Assembly: GCF_900188225.1 (NCBI RefSeq) | Contig: NZ_FZOC01000006.1 | Location: 149,704 to 213,703 of the forward strand | DNA from: Humidesulfovibrio mexicanus | Lineage (GTDB): Bacteria; Desulfobacterota; Desulfovibrionia; Desulfovibrionales; Desulfovibrionaceae | Length of the DNA: 64,000 bases | Reading direction: 5' to 3' | Shown: positions 47,286 to 55,486 of the stretch, one piece after another | Layout: each line of letters starts with the position of its first letter | How positions within the stretch are numbered: position 1 is the stretch's first letter | Notes under the pieces: generated by a model | Seen by the model: the letters and a program-made list of their open reading frames with translations, nothing else | Databases searched by the model: none | What the model was told of the DNA's origin: nothing | Made by a program: the position numbers and the translations under genes

Positions 47286-47747
47286 ATGGACGTGGAACTT
47301 GCAAAACCCTTTGTGAAAGCGGCCACGGACGTCATCGGCACCATGGCGTTCATCACCCCCAGGCCGGGCAAGCCCTTTGTCAAAAAGAACACCATCGCCA
47401 CAGGCGACGTGACGGGGCTGGTGGGCCTTACCGGCGACGGCAAAAAGGGCAGCGTCTCCATCTCCTTCCAGAAATCCTGCGCCGTCGCCATGGTCAAGAA
47501 CATGCTGGGCGACGACATCCAGGACATCCTTCAGGACGTGAAGGACGCCGTGGGCGAGATCACCAACATGATATCCGGGCAGGCGCGCGCGGGCCTTGCG
47601 GAAAAAGGGCTCGTGCTGCAGGGCTCCACCCCCACCGTCATCATGGGCGACAACCACAGCATCACCCACATCGCCAAGTCGCCCATCATGGCCATTCCCT
47701 TCGACACCGATGCGGGGAGCTTCACCATCGAGTTCTGCTTCGAATAA
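47286..47747 (+). CDS. cheX: CheX-like chemotaxis phosphatase
   Basis: 153 residues. DVKDAVGEITNMISGQARAGL holds the ExxN catalytic motif (Glu and Asn) of CheC/CheX/FliY phosphatases. The remaining fold (FVKAATDVIGTM at the start, GSFTIEFCFE at the end) is typical of CheX. It dephosphorylates CheY-like receivers. The next gene contains a receiver and is a likely substrate. Confidence 0.93.
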   Translation: MDVELAKPFVKAATDVIGTMAFITPRPGKPFVKKNTIATGDVTGLVGLTGDGKKGSVSISFQKSCAVAMVKNMLGDDIQDILQDVKDAVGEITNMISGQARAGLAEKGLVLQGSTPTVIMGDNHSITHIAKSPIMAIPFDTDAGSFTIEFCFE

Positions 47748-47792
47748 ACCGCCGGGCTGCGGCCTGGCCTCAAGCATAGACAAGGATCAGCA

Positions 47793-49385
47793 ATGGGCAA
47801 GCTGGACGGGTTCCGCCAAAAGGATTTTCTCGAACAGATAACCGCCCTGAACGAGATCGCGGGCAGCAGAGACCCCGCGCTCATTCCCGACCTGGTGGAC
47901 CTATTCGAGAAGCCCACGGGGGATACCGGCGTCGACTACATGGTGGTCGGCGCGCTCAATTCCGTGCTCGGGTCGAGCGAATCCACCGTGGTCGAAGGCC
48001 TTGCGAGCCAGAACCCGGCCTTCCGCACCCTGTGCATCCGCACCGCCGGAGAATACGCCTTCGCCTCCGCCGCCGAGCCCCTCATGCGCATGGCGGGGAC
48101 CGAAACCGACCCCGATCTGCTCATCGAAATTTTGGCCTCCCTGTCCAAGATACGCCCCGTAGGGGCCGAAGGCGTGTTCCGCGCCTTTCTGCGCCACCCG
48201 GACCAGATGCTTGCGGCCATGGCCATGGAGATGGCCGGGGTCTACGCGGACGCCTCCGCCCTGCCCGTGCTGGCCGAAACCCTCCACGCCGCCGGGACCG
48301 ACGGCAGCTACGAACGCTGCGACCTGACCACTTGGAAGGCCATAGACGCCCTGGCCGCCATTGGTTCGCCCGGCGCGGCGCGCCTGCTGGTCGAGCACAT
48401 TCACCACAAAAATCCCACGGCGCGGCGCATCGTCACCGACGCCCTGGTGCGGCTGGGCGAAACCGCCCTGCCGGTCCTTGAGCCCCTGTACTCCACCGGC
48501 GGCACGGACGAACGCATCCTGGCCTGCAATGTGGCCGGGTTCATCGGCGCGCGCAAGGGCGCCGACGCCCTGGTGCGGGCCTTCGATTCCGGCTGCTTCA
48601 CCGATCCCAACGTGCGCTACGCCGCCTTCGAGGCCCTGGGCCGCATCGGCACCTTGAAAGGGCTGGTGTGCCTGGTGGACGGCCTGGACGAGGACGACGA
48701 GCTCATCCTCATGGCCGTGGTCACCGGGCTTGAGCGCCACGCCGCGCCAGGCGTGCTCAAGACCATCAGCGAGCGCATCGCCGCGGGCACGCCCAACAGC
48801 CCGCGCATCTGCCGGGCCGTCGTGGCCTCGCGCGCGCTTCGGCTCTTCCAGGAGCTGTACAAGGACGACCTGGTGGGCGACAGGCTCATCGACGCCCTGC
48901 GCCTGTCCCAGGACCAGGACATTCTGGACGCCTTCGCCCAGCGCCTGGAGGAGATCGGCACCGCGCGGTCGCGCGCGGACGCGGCCACCCTGCCCCAGGC
49001 CCGCACCGCCACGCGCAAGGCCATCGCGGCCGACGACTCCAAGTCCATGCTGGCCCTGTACCGCCGCATCCTTACGGACATGGGCTTCGAGCCGCTTTTG
49101 GCCGCCAACGGCCAGGAAGCTTACGCCTACGTGGAAAACGGGGAATTCGCCGATGTGGTCATCACGGACATGAACATGCCGGTGATGGACGGCGTGGAGC
49201 TGGTGGGCAAGCTGCGCGGCTCCCTGGGCTATGACGAGACGCCCATCCTCATGGTCACCACGGAATCCGAGAACACCCAGCGCGAGGTGGCCACCAAGGC
49301 CGGTGTCACGGCCTTCATCAACAAGCCCTTCCGGCCGGAAGACCTCAAGGCCGCCCTGGCCGGGCTGCTGCACGACCAGCCCTAG
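47793..49385 (+). CDS. HEAT-repeat protein with C-terminal receiver
   Basis: 530 residues. The first ~400 are HEAT-like alpha repeats. From about 405 a CheY-like receiver starts (IAADDSKSMLALYRRIL, VVITDMNMPVMDGVEL with phosphoacceptor Asp near 458, MVTTESE, FINKPFRPEDL). It follows cheX by 45 bases. A phosphorylation-controlled scaffold tuned by CheX is inferred. Confidence 0.92.
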   Translation: MGKLDGFRQKDFLEQITALNEIAGSRDPALIPDLVDLFEKPTGDTGVDYMVVGALNSVLGSSESTVVEGLASQNPAFRTLCIRTAGEYAFASAAEPLMRMAGTETDPDLLIEILASLSKIRPVGAEGVFRAFLRHPDQMLAAMAMEMAGVYADASALPVLAETLHAAGTDGSYERCDLTTWKAIDALAAIGSPGAARLLVEHIHHKNPTARRIVTDALVRLGETALPVLEPLYSTGGTDERILACNVAGFIGARKGADALVRAFDSGCFTDPNVRYAAFEALGRIGTLKGLVCLVDGLDEDDELILMAVVTGLERHAAPGVLKTISERIAAGTPNSPRICRAVVASRALRLFQELYKDDLVGDRLIDALRLSQDQDILDAFAQRLEEIGTARSRADAATLPQARTATRKAIAADDSKSMLALYRRILTDMGFEPLLAANGQEAYAYVENGEFADVVITDMNMPVMDGVELVGKLRGSLGYDETPILMVTTESENTQREVATKAGVTAFINKPFRPEDLKAALAGLLHDQP

Positions 49386-49404
49386 GCCCCGGCGCACCCG
49401 CGCC

Positions 49405-49506
49405 AAACAAAAGCCCCGGACTTCTGCCCGGGGCTTTTGTTTTCCAGCATGGTCTGGACGGTCTTGCCGTGCAGCAAAGTGCACCTGGTACGGGAGGGGG
49501 AATCGA
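49405..49506. repeat. Direct repeat, left end of the tRNA-Leu mini-island
   Basis: About 102 bp, nearly identical to 50900-51002 (three substitutions and one missing base seen by eye). It contains a hairpin (49408-49439), an 80-base flank and a copy of the tRNA-Leu 3' end (TGGTACGGGAGGGGGAATCG). Unlike the right copy it does not continue into a full tRNA, so it is an attL-like junction. Confidence 0.9.
49408..49445 (+). terminator. Terminator after the HEAT-receiver gene
   Basis: CAAAAGCCCCGG pairs over 12 bp with CCGGGGCTTTTG, followed by TTTT. The same hairpin at 50903 lies downstream of tRNA-Leu. Confidence 0.85.
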
Positions 49507-49561
49507 GCTTTAGACACAACATACGAGAAAAGAAGAGAAATTTAGCATAACGAAAGACAAT

Positions 49562-49581
49562 GTACCCCAAAAGCTACCCCC
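49562..49581 (-). promoter_or_regulatory. Tandem TGGGGTA motif beside the left repeat
   Basis: On the minus strand TGGGGGTA-GCTTT-TGGGGTA reads as a direct repeat close to the attL-like junction. It resembles arm-type integrase sites of tRNA-targeted islands. This is inference from pattern only. Confidence 0.4.
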
Positions 49582-49626
49582 ACACGGTGTTGCCTATGAA
49601 CATGCCTCGGTCCTGTGAGGGCAGGA

Positions 49627-50541
49627 TTAGCCGTGAATTTCAGCCTCACAAGCTTTCCACTCGCCTTCCAAATCCCTCGCGGCAGGCAATACGCTTTGCT
49701 CAAAGCAGGTGAGAAACAACCTGCGGGTCAGCTCTAACGTCTCAAAGTAATTATCTGGAGCAACGCTGGCTCCCGCATGTATCACATCGCCGCGCACACC
49801 ATATAACCTTTTTACCTGCTGATATAATCTGGTTCGATTTGGCCCTCGCGGCTCAAGCAGCGCTGCGATATGTCTAGCTAAACGCTTCGCAGTATCTCGC
49901 TGTCCAGGACGCATAGCGCACTCGATCGCACCCCATGCCAGCAACAGCCCAGCACGAGGCTTGGATACCCAGACGGATTCATCAAACATCATAAACGCTG
50001 CCCCAAAGTGCTCATCATCCACGAGAGTCGCCCCGGACACATAATACTGCCTAAGCCACTCGACATCATCAAGTGTGACAACTGATCTATGCGTTTTTGA
50101 GAGTCTAAGCTGCGTTGACTGCGTTTCTATCGTAAGAAACTGTGGCTCTTGTTGAGACGATGCTATCCCACTAAATGCCATTGGTGATATGATTGGCATC
50201 CGCAATGGAATCCCTGTTCTGAGCCGAAGTAGCGCAGTTGCGAACCATAATGAGTTGAGGCGGTCAAACCCCGTCGGCCTAGAGGATGCCATCAGCTCAA
50301 TCTCAATTTCTATGTCCCATGCCGTACCAGACCCAACGGCCATCCAAGGAGCAGGATGAGGCGCATGGGGGCCTAGAGGGCGCTTGAATGCTGCTAGCAG
50401 CGGGCCAAATACATGCGCGTATGTCTGGCGCAGTATGAGCCCTGGAGCAATCTCTACGGACTCTGGCTCTAGACCCGCCCCAGCGACCCCACCAAACAGA
50501 GTATCCTTGTCATAGTCGGCAATCACCCTTTTATGCTTCAT
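49627..50541 (-). CDS. Apea/HEPN-like protein in the mini-island
   Basis: 304 residues; GAGGG eight bases before the ATG. The C-terminal third (AGLLLAWGAIECAM, RLARHIAALLEPRG, LYQQVKRLYGVRGDVIHAG, LELTRRLFLTCFE) follows the Apea-like HEPN pattern. RGDVIH at about 249-254 gives the R-x4-H motif of HEPN ribonucleases. The N-terminal part is not recognised. Its base composition is AT-richer than the flanks. It lies between direct repeats at a tRNA gene, so it is probably a transferred defence or toxin gene. Confidence 0.85.
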   Translation of the reverse strand: MKHKRVIADYDKDTLFGGVAGAGLEPESVEIAPGLILRQTYAHVFGPLLAAFKRPLGPHAPHPAPWMAVGSGTAWDIEIEIELMASSRPTGFDRLNSLWFATALLRLRTGIPLRMPIISPMAFSGIASSQQEPQFLTIETQSTQLRLSKTHRSVVTLDDVEWLRQYYVSGATLVDDEHFGAAFMMFDESVWVSKPRAGLLLAWGAIECAMRPGQRDTAKRLARHIAALLEPRGPNRTRLYQQVKRLYGVRGDVIHAGASVAPDNYFETLELTRRLFLTCFEQSVLPAARDLEGEWKACEAEIHG

Positions 50542-50740
50542 CGGCCATACCCTCGAAAGTCACTTTGCCCCGGTGCGGGTGCCATAAGGCTGTTTGTCTC
50601 ACCACGTTTAGGCAGGCTAGAGCATCATACGCCTCTGCGCAATGGCACATATCCCCCAACAGATGCGAGATAAAAAAATAGGGAGGAACGGTTGCCCATC
50701 CCTCCCCTATGGAAATCCCTTCGCCTTCGCCGTGAAACAT
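50531..50740 (-). CDS. Possible small gene upstream of the HEPN gene
   Basis: 69 codons whose stop overlaps the HEPN start by 11 bases. No good ribosome site precedes its ATG, and no family is recognised. It has an His/Cys-containing segment (LLGDMCHCAEAYDAL). Overlap and the right strand favour a partner gene; the lack of a start signal argues against. Confidence 0.35.
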   Translation of the reverse strand: MFHGEGEGISIGEGWATVPPYFFISHLLGDMCHCAEAYDALACLNVVRQTALWHPHRGKVTFEGMADEA

Positions 50741-50774
50741 CGGTATCGTGAAACGTACAAATTTGGCCCATTTT

Positions 50775-50878
50775 AAGGCTTGGTAGCGGCGAGGCAGGGT
50801 GATTGCCCTTAGCTAGCCCTTCGGCACGTTCTGAGCGACAAAGGAGCCTCCAACCAAGCGGCTTCACGACCAAGCCTT
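50775..50878. other. Right side of the mini-island with CTTGGT repeats
   Basis: AAGGCTTGGT at 50775 and its reverse complement at 50869 form an inverted repeat. A third copy of ACCAAG is at 50853. They may be integrase arm sites or a regulatory hairpin. No gene is assigned to 50741-50899. Confidence 0.4.
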
Positions 50879-50899
50879 AGCGCCCCAACCGCCTCTGGA

Positions 50900-51002
50900 A
50901 AACAAAAGCCCCGGACTTCTGCCCGGGGCTTTTATTTTCCAGCATGATCTGGACGGTCTTGCCGTGCAGCAAAGTGCACCTGGTACCGGGAGGGGGACTC
51001 GA
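50900..51002. repeat. Direct repeat, right end, running into tRNA-Leu
   Basis: Matches 49405-49506. It covers the tRNA terminator hairpin and the last 22 bases of the tRNA, then continues into the intact gene. This is the attR-like side, which restores the tRNA. Confidence 0.9.
50903..50940 (-). terminator. Terminator of tRNA-Leu
   Basis: Same 12-bp hairpin as at 49408, on the minus strand with a T-rich tail (A run AAAACAAAAG on the plus strand). It lies about 45 bases beyond the tRNA 3' end. Confidence 0.8.
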
Positions 51003-51067
51003 ACCCCCAAGGCCTTGCGACCGGTGGATTTTGAGTCCACTGCGTCTACCAATTCCGCCATCCCGGC
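50981..51067 (-). tRNA. tRNA-Leu (CAA)
   Basis: Minus-strand cloverleaf: acceptor GCCGGGA with TCCCGGT, D arm with GGTAGACGC, anticodon loop CTCAAAA (CAA), a long variable arm, T loop GGTTCGAGTCC, and an encoded CCA. Its 3' half is part of the direct repeat that flanks the mini-island. Confidence 0.97.
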
Positions 51068-51078
51068 ATGAAGCCGAC

Positions 51079-51108
51079 TATTTAGGTGATGCCAAGCCCT
51101 TCTGTCAA
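51079..51108 (-). promoter_or_regulatory. Sigma-70 promoter of tRNA-Leu
   Basis: On the minus strand TTGACA (51108-51103) and TAAATA (51084-51079), spacer 18, start about 5 bases before the tRNA. Confidence 0.75.
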
Positions 51109-51425
51109 GCCGAACGGCGGGCGCACGCACCAGCGCCGCCGTCTGGGACGTGTGTCCCGTCTGCACATGTCCTGCTTGCACAACAACTTTGCACATCTGT
51201 GCACCACAATGCACAAAATACAGCGCGCACTTCGCTTCCGTTTCCGCCCCATCAAGCTCAACACGCTGGATAAAAAGACATAATATACATTGGCACGCCG
51301 AATGCTTTATCTGGTTCAGATAGCGCGGCGCGGGTCCGGGAGACGAACACCAAACCCACCCACCCCATCCCCAGCCCCCTTCCGGGCCTGCGAACGCGAA
51401 ATCTGGACTCCTTCCCCCTCCTCCC

Positions 51426-51463
51426 GAAAAAGGGCCGCTGCAACCGGCCCTTTTTCCTTTTTC
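51426..51463. terminator. Bidirectional terminator before the phage genes
   Basis: GAAAAAGGGCCG pairs over 12 bp with CGGCCCTTTTTC around CTGCAAC. T runs on both strands. Confidence 0.85.
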
Positions 51464-51609
51464 AGGCCCCTGGGCCTGCCCTGTCAACAGGGCGATTCCG
51501 TCCTTTTCCCGGCTAAAAACGCGCCATTTCCATCCCGCCCGCAAAGCCGGGATATACTTGCGCGGGCAGCCGGGCATCCCGCCCGGAAGCACAACCAAGG
51601 AGGTTCCCC

Positions 51610-51915
51610 ATGGGCGGTGGCGGAGGGTTCGACCCCATTTCCCTCATCGGCAACATGATCTTCGGCTCCATATTGGGACCGCTGGGCCAGCAGGCGACGC
51701 GCGCCAGCCAGTCCGAGGCCCAGGATGCCGAGGCGGCGCTGCAGGCGGCGGAGGCCCGGCGCAGGGCCGACCGCAAAAAAGAGGAAGCCGCGCTTCTGGC
51801 CAAGGCCAGGCAGGCCGAGCGCGCCACCAAGACCGGGCAAGCCGCCGCGGAGTCCTTGGGCGGAGCCGTGCCGACCACGGAGGAAAGCCAGCTCAAGGCG
51901 AGGCTGGGGCAATGA
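51610..51915 (+). CDS. Small phage-like protein
   Basis: 101 residues; AGGAGG upstream. Gly-rich start (MGGGGGFDPISLIGNMIFGS), then a charged helix (EARRRADRKKEEAALLAKARQAERATK). Stop overlaps the portal start (ATGA). Small Gly/Ala-rich proteins before podovirus portals are common. The function is not known. Confidence 0.75.
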   Translation: MGGGGGFDPISLIGNMIFGSILGPLGQQATRASQSEAQDAEAALQAAEARRRADRKKEEAALLAKARQAERATKTGQAAAESLGGAVPTTEESQLKARLGQ

Positions 51916-53510
51916 GCGCCCGCCGCAACCCAACACGTCCGGCTCCGGCGGAACCAGCGGCCCAGGCCGTGCTGGACCGTCTGGCGTCCCTGCGCGAGGC
52001 CCGCGGGCACTGGCTGCCCTCCTGGCGCGAGCTCGCCGCACAAATCATGCCGCGCAAGGGCCTGGTCTTGCCCGGCCAGGGGCAACAACCCGCCGACGAG
52101 GCCGTGTTCGACTCCACCCCGGCCCACAGCCTGGAGCTGCTGGCCTCGGCCCTGGGCGGCCTGCTGACCAATCCGGCCCTGCCCTGGTTCGACCTGCGGC
52201 TGGGACGCGGCGCGCCGGACAACGACGAGGTGCGCGCTTTCCTGGCCGACTGCCGCGAGCGGCTGCTCTCGCTCTTCAACACCGAGGCCACGGGCTTCCA
52301 GGCCTGCGTGCACGAGCTGTATCTGGACCTCTGCCTCTTCGGCACGGCGGTGCTCTCGGTGGAGGCCGACCCCGACTGCCTGGCCCGCTTCAGCGTGCGT
52401 CCCCTGTTCGAGACGCACCTGGCCGAGGACGCGCGCGGCATGGTGGACACGGTGATCCGCACCTACTCCCTTTCGGCGCGGCAAGTGCTGGAACAGTGGG
52501 AGGCCACCTGCCCGCCAGAGGTGCGCCGACGTGCGCAGGAGGAGCCCGAGGCCCGCGTCAACCTTATCCACGCGGTGTTCCCCCGTCCCGAACGCGACCC
52601 GGCAAGCCCGGCCAGCGCGCACTTCCCCTACGCCTGCGTCTTTGTGGAGCAGGACAGCGGCGCGCTGCTGGAGGAATCCGGCTACCACGAGATGCCGTAC
52701 ATGTGCCCGCGCTGGGCCAAGGTTTCGGGCGAGGCCTACGGCCGGGGGCCGGGCCTCACCGCCCTGTCCGATGTGCGCGTGCTCAACGCCATGAGCCGCA
52801 CCGCCCTCATGGCGGCGGAGAAGATGTCCGATCCGCCGCTCATGGTGCCGGACGACGGCTTCCTGGGGCCGGTGCGCTCCGGGCCGGGCGGGCTGTCGTA
52901 CTACCGCGCGGGCTCCCAGGACCGCATCGAGGCCCTGCCCGTGCGGGTGGACCTCTCGGCCATCGAGGCCATGATCGAGCGGCGCAGGCAAAGCATCCGC
53001 CGCATCTTCCTGGCCGACCAGCTGGCCCCGGAGGCCGTGAACAGCACCGCCACCGAAGCCCTCATCCGGCAGGCGGAAAAGATGCGCATCCTGGGGCCGG
53101 TGCTGGGACGCCTGCAGACCGAGTTCCTGGCCCCGCTCATTGAGCGCGCCTTCAACATTCTGCTGCGCGAGGGCGAACTGCCCCCCTGGCCCAAGGACCT
53201 GCCCCAGGGCAGCCTGCGGGTGGACTACGCCAGCCCGGTGGCCCAGGCACAGCGCCAGGCCGAGGCCGAAAACCTGGCCCAGGCCGTGCGCTACCTGCAA
53301 CCCCTGCTCGGCGGAGGCGACCCCTTCAGCATCATGGACAACTTCGAGCCCGACGCCATGGCCCGGCACGCGGCGACCCTCTTCGGGCTGCCGCCGGAAT
53401 ACCTGAGGCCCCAGGACAGGGTCGCCGCCATCCGCGCCGCGCGCCAGGAAGCGGCAATGCAGGCGCACACCCCGGCCCCTGCGGCCGCACGGCGGACCAC
53501 GGCCAAATGA
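51912..53510 (+). CDS. Podovirus head-to-tail connector (portal) protein
   Basis: 532 residues. WLPSWRELAAQIMPRKG, TPAHSLELLASALGGLLTNPALPWF, YLDLCLFGTAVLSVEAD, YTHEMPY-type ESGYHEMPYMCPRWAKVSGEAYGRGPG, LNAMSRTALMAAEKMSDPPLMVPDDGF, YYRAGSQDRIEALPV and ATEALIRQAEKMRILGPVLGRLQTEFL follow the T7-like connector family. It forms the ring through which DNA enters the capsid. The gene is intact, and no terminase is adjacent. Confidence 0.92.
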   Translation: MSARRNPTRPAPAEPAAQAVLDRLASLREARGHWLPSWRELAAQIMPRKGLVLPGQGQQPADEAVFDSTPAHSLELLASALGGLLTNPALPWFDLRLGRGAPDNDEVRAFLADCRERLLSLFNTEATGFQACVHELYLDLCLFGTAVLSVEADPDCLARFSVRPLFETHLAEDARGMVDTVIRTYSLSARQVLEQWEATCPPEVRRRAQEEPEARVNLIHAVFPRPERDPASPASAHFPYACVFVEQDSGALLEESGYHEMPYMCPRWAKVSGEAYGRGPGLTALSDVRVLNAMSRTALMAAEKMSDPPLMVPDDGFLGPVRSGPGGLSYYRAGSQDRIEALPVRVDLSAIEAMIERRRQSIRRIFLADQLAPEAVNSTATEALIRQAEKMRILGPVLGRLQTEFLAPLIERAFNILLREGELPPWPKDLPQGSLRVDYASPVAQAQRQAEAENLAQAVRYLQPLLGGGDPFSIMDNFEPDAMARHAATLFGLPPEYLRPQDRVAAIRAARQEAAMQAHTPAPAAARRTTAK

Positions 53511-53541
53511 CGGCCGCCACCCCGAACACGGAGGACTCCAC

Positions 53542-54123
53542 ATGGCCACCAGCGTCATCGAGATCTGCAACAACGCCCTTACCGACCTGGGCGAGGAGGC
53601 CATCGCCTCCCTTGGCGACAACACCAAGGCCGCGCGTCTGTGCAACCAGCGCTGGCCCGCCGTGCGCGATGCCGTGCTGCGCGCGCATCCCTGGAATTGC
53701 GCCCTGGCCCAGGCCGAGCTGGCCGCCAGCGCCACGTCGCCGGCCTGGCGGCACGCAGCGGCCTATCCGCTTCCGGCGGACTGCCTGCGCGTGCTGGAGG
53801 CGTGCGTGGGCGGCAGTCCCCTGGACGAATGGGAGGCGCAGGCCGGGGCCGTGCACTGCGACGCCCAAGGCCCCCTGCAACTGCTCTACATCCGCCGGGT
53901 GGACGACCCCCGGCTCTACGACCCGCTGCTGTGCGAGACGCTGACCGCGCGGCTGGCCGCCACCCTGGCCTACCCGCTCACGGCCTCCACCAGCCTGGCC
54001 CAGTCCTTCTGGGGTCAATACGCGGACAAGCTGCGCGAGGCGCGGGGCGTGGACGCCCGCGAGGCCGCCCCGCCCATGGCCCCCGCGCCCACCACTTGGC
54101 TGGCGGCCAAGCTTGGCCGCTAG
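53542..54123 (+). CDS. Podovirus tail adaptor-like protein
   Basis: 193 residues. VIEICNNALTDLGEEAIASLGDNTKAARLCNQRWPAVRDAVLRAHPWNCAL matches the start of tail tubular/adaptor proteins (gp11-like). It follows the portal gene by 31 bases. It would join portal and tail. Confidence 0.88.
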   Translation: MATSVIEICNNALTDLGEEAIASLGDNTKAARLCNQRWPAVRDAVLRAHPWNCALAQAELAASATSPAWRHAAAYPLPADCLRVLEACVGGSPLDEWEAQAGAVHCDAQGPLQLLYIRRVDDPRLYDPLLCETLTARLAATLAYPLTASTSLAQSFWGQYADKLREARGVDAREAAPPMAPAPTTWLAAKLGR

Positions 54124-54145
54124 CCAAGCCGCGCCACACGACAAA

Positions 54146-54180
54146 GGCCGCGCCCCGGACAAAACGCCCGGAGCGCGGCC
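54146..54180. terminator. Hairpin between convergent genes
   Basis: GGCCGCGCCCCGG pairs, with one mismatch, with CCGGAGCGCGGCC. It lies between the adaptor gene and the minus-strand hydrolase. The T run is weak. Confidence 0.5.
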
Positions 54181-54200
54181 CGCTGGTGTATACGGTCTGC

Positions 54201-55412
54201 TTATTGGGTCAAGAACGAGGGCAGGCTGAAGCCGAAGCCCGCGGTTGCGGGCGCGCCCGTGCCGCCCCCAGGGGCGATGAGCTTCCAGTAGCTGCGCCCG
54301 GCCGCGACCCCGGGCGGCTGCATGGCGGGCAGGCAGCTCATCTCGCGCAGCAGGCCAGCGCCGAAACGATCGCAGCCCTCGGTCAACGCGCAGCGCAAAT
54401 CCTTCAGCACCGCGCGGCTCTGTGATATCCACGAGTGCCCCAGCACGTCGGTCTTGACCTCGGACACATCCGTCACCTGGATGCCGGGAATGCACATGAC
54501 GTTCTTGCCCAGGCGCTCGTAGTCGCCGCCCTGCATCAACGCGCTGGCCGCCAGGGCCACGTCCCCACGCGAACAGTACAACACCACGCGCGCGCCCAGG
54601 CCGGTCAGCCGCGCGGCGTGCTGGTCGAGAAAAATCTCCCGGTCAACGTCCGGCGCGGCCAGCACGATGGTGCGCACCTTGCGCAAGGCCGCGCAAGCGT
54701 CGGCCTCGCCCCGGCACTCGCCCGCAAGCTCGGTATAGGCGCGGATGAAGGCCTCGTTGCCCATGCTGTGCACCACCACGCCCACGCGGCCCACCCAGGG
54801 GCTGGCCACAAGCTCGCGCAGCAGGCCTTTCAAGGCGTGCACGGCGAAATACGCGTTGTTGCGGTCGGCCAAATAGGCGGCCGGGCTGCCTTCGCTGGGC
54901 CAGCTGTAGAGCACGGTGGCCCCGGTGAAGCCGATGCCGATGCTGACCCTGGCGGCGGTCTTGGCCGCGTCCTCGAACGTGTTGTCAAAGCCGTGGATGA
55001 ACAGCAGCACCTCGCGCCCCGGCGTGCGCGCGGCCGCGCGCTCCACCTCGGAGAAGAAGCCCGCCTGGCCCAGGCGCGTCACCCTGTCCAGGGCCACGTT
55101 CACCCGGTACAGGTCGCTGCCGTCGGCCTGGCCGCCCCCGGCCGTGGTCTTGAGCTCGCCATAGGACATGGCCCGTGAGCGCAGTCCCCCGAACTGGGCG
55201 CTGCCGTTTCTGCCGGGCAGGGCGTTGCGGTTGGTGGCGTACAGGAACGAGGGCTTGCGCCAATCCTGGGGGGACGCGGCGACAGGCTCGTGCAGGGGCG
55301 CGGGCGGCGTGGGGACGGGCAGCGGGGCCGGAGGCGTTTGACCGGCGCAGGCCGCCAGCAGAACGGTGGCGCACAGGGCGCACAGCGGACGAAACATGGC
55401 GAGGGGCTTCAT
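54201..55412 (-). CDS. DUF900-type lipoprotein hydrolase
   Basis: 403 residues. The signal peptide ends with the lipobox LLAAC, so the protein is probably lipid-anchored. [48 protein letters not shown] and [15 protein letters not shown] (catalytic Ser) are the alpha/beta-hydrolase landmarks. An ATG 15 bases downstream is an alternative start. It is an ordinary bacterial gene placed between phage genes. Confidence 0.9.
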   Translation of the reverse strand: MKPLAMFRPLCALCATVLLAACAGQTPPAPLPVPTPPAPLHEPVAASPQDWRKPSFLYATNRNALPGRNGSAQFGGLRSRAMSYGELKTTAGGGQADGSDLYRVNVALDRVTRLGQAGFFSEVERAAARTPGREVLLFIHGFDNTFEDAAKTAARVSIGIGFTGATVLYSWPSEGSPAAYLADRNNAYFAVHALKGLLRELVASPWVGRVGVVVHSMGNEAFIRAYTELAGECRGEADACAALRKVRTIVLAAPDVDREIFLDQHAARLTGLGARVVLYCSRGDVALAASALMQGGDYERLGKNVMCIPGIQVTDVSEVKTDVLGHSWISQSRAVLKDLRCALTEGCDRFGAGLLREMSCLPAMQPPGVAAGRSYWKLIAPGGGTGAPATAGFGFSLPSFLTQ

Positions 55413-55486
55413 GGGCAGGGCCACTACACCCGGCGGCCCGCCGGGGCAAGGGCAAGGCAACCGGGAAATTCCGGACGCCCAGAGCC

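Larger units (their letters stand above)
51068..51609. other. Gene-free stretch between tRNA-Leu and the phage genes
   Basis: Holds the tRNA promoter, a TGCACA-TC-TGTGCA palindrome at 51190-51203 and a bidirectional terminator at 51426. An AT-rich patch (ATAATATAC) lies near 51281. No coding region is supported. Confidence 0.7.

Noticed and set aside
49405..51002. Complete prophage at tRNA-Leu
   Set aside because: Only about 1.4 kb lies between the repeats and no phage gene is inside; the phage genes start beyond the tRNA.
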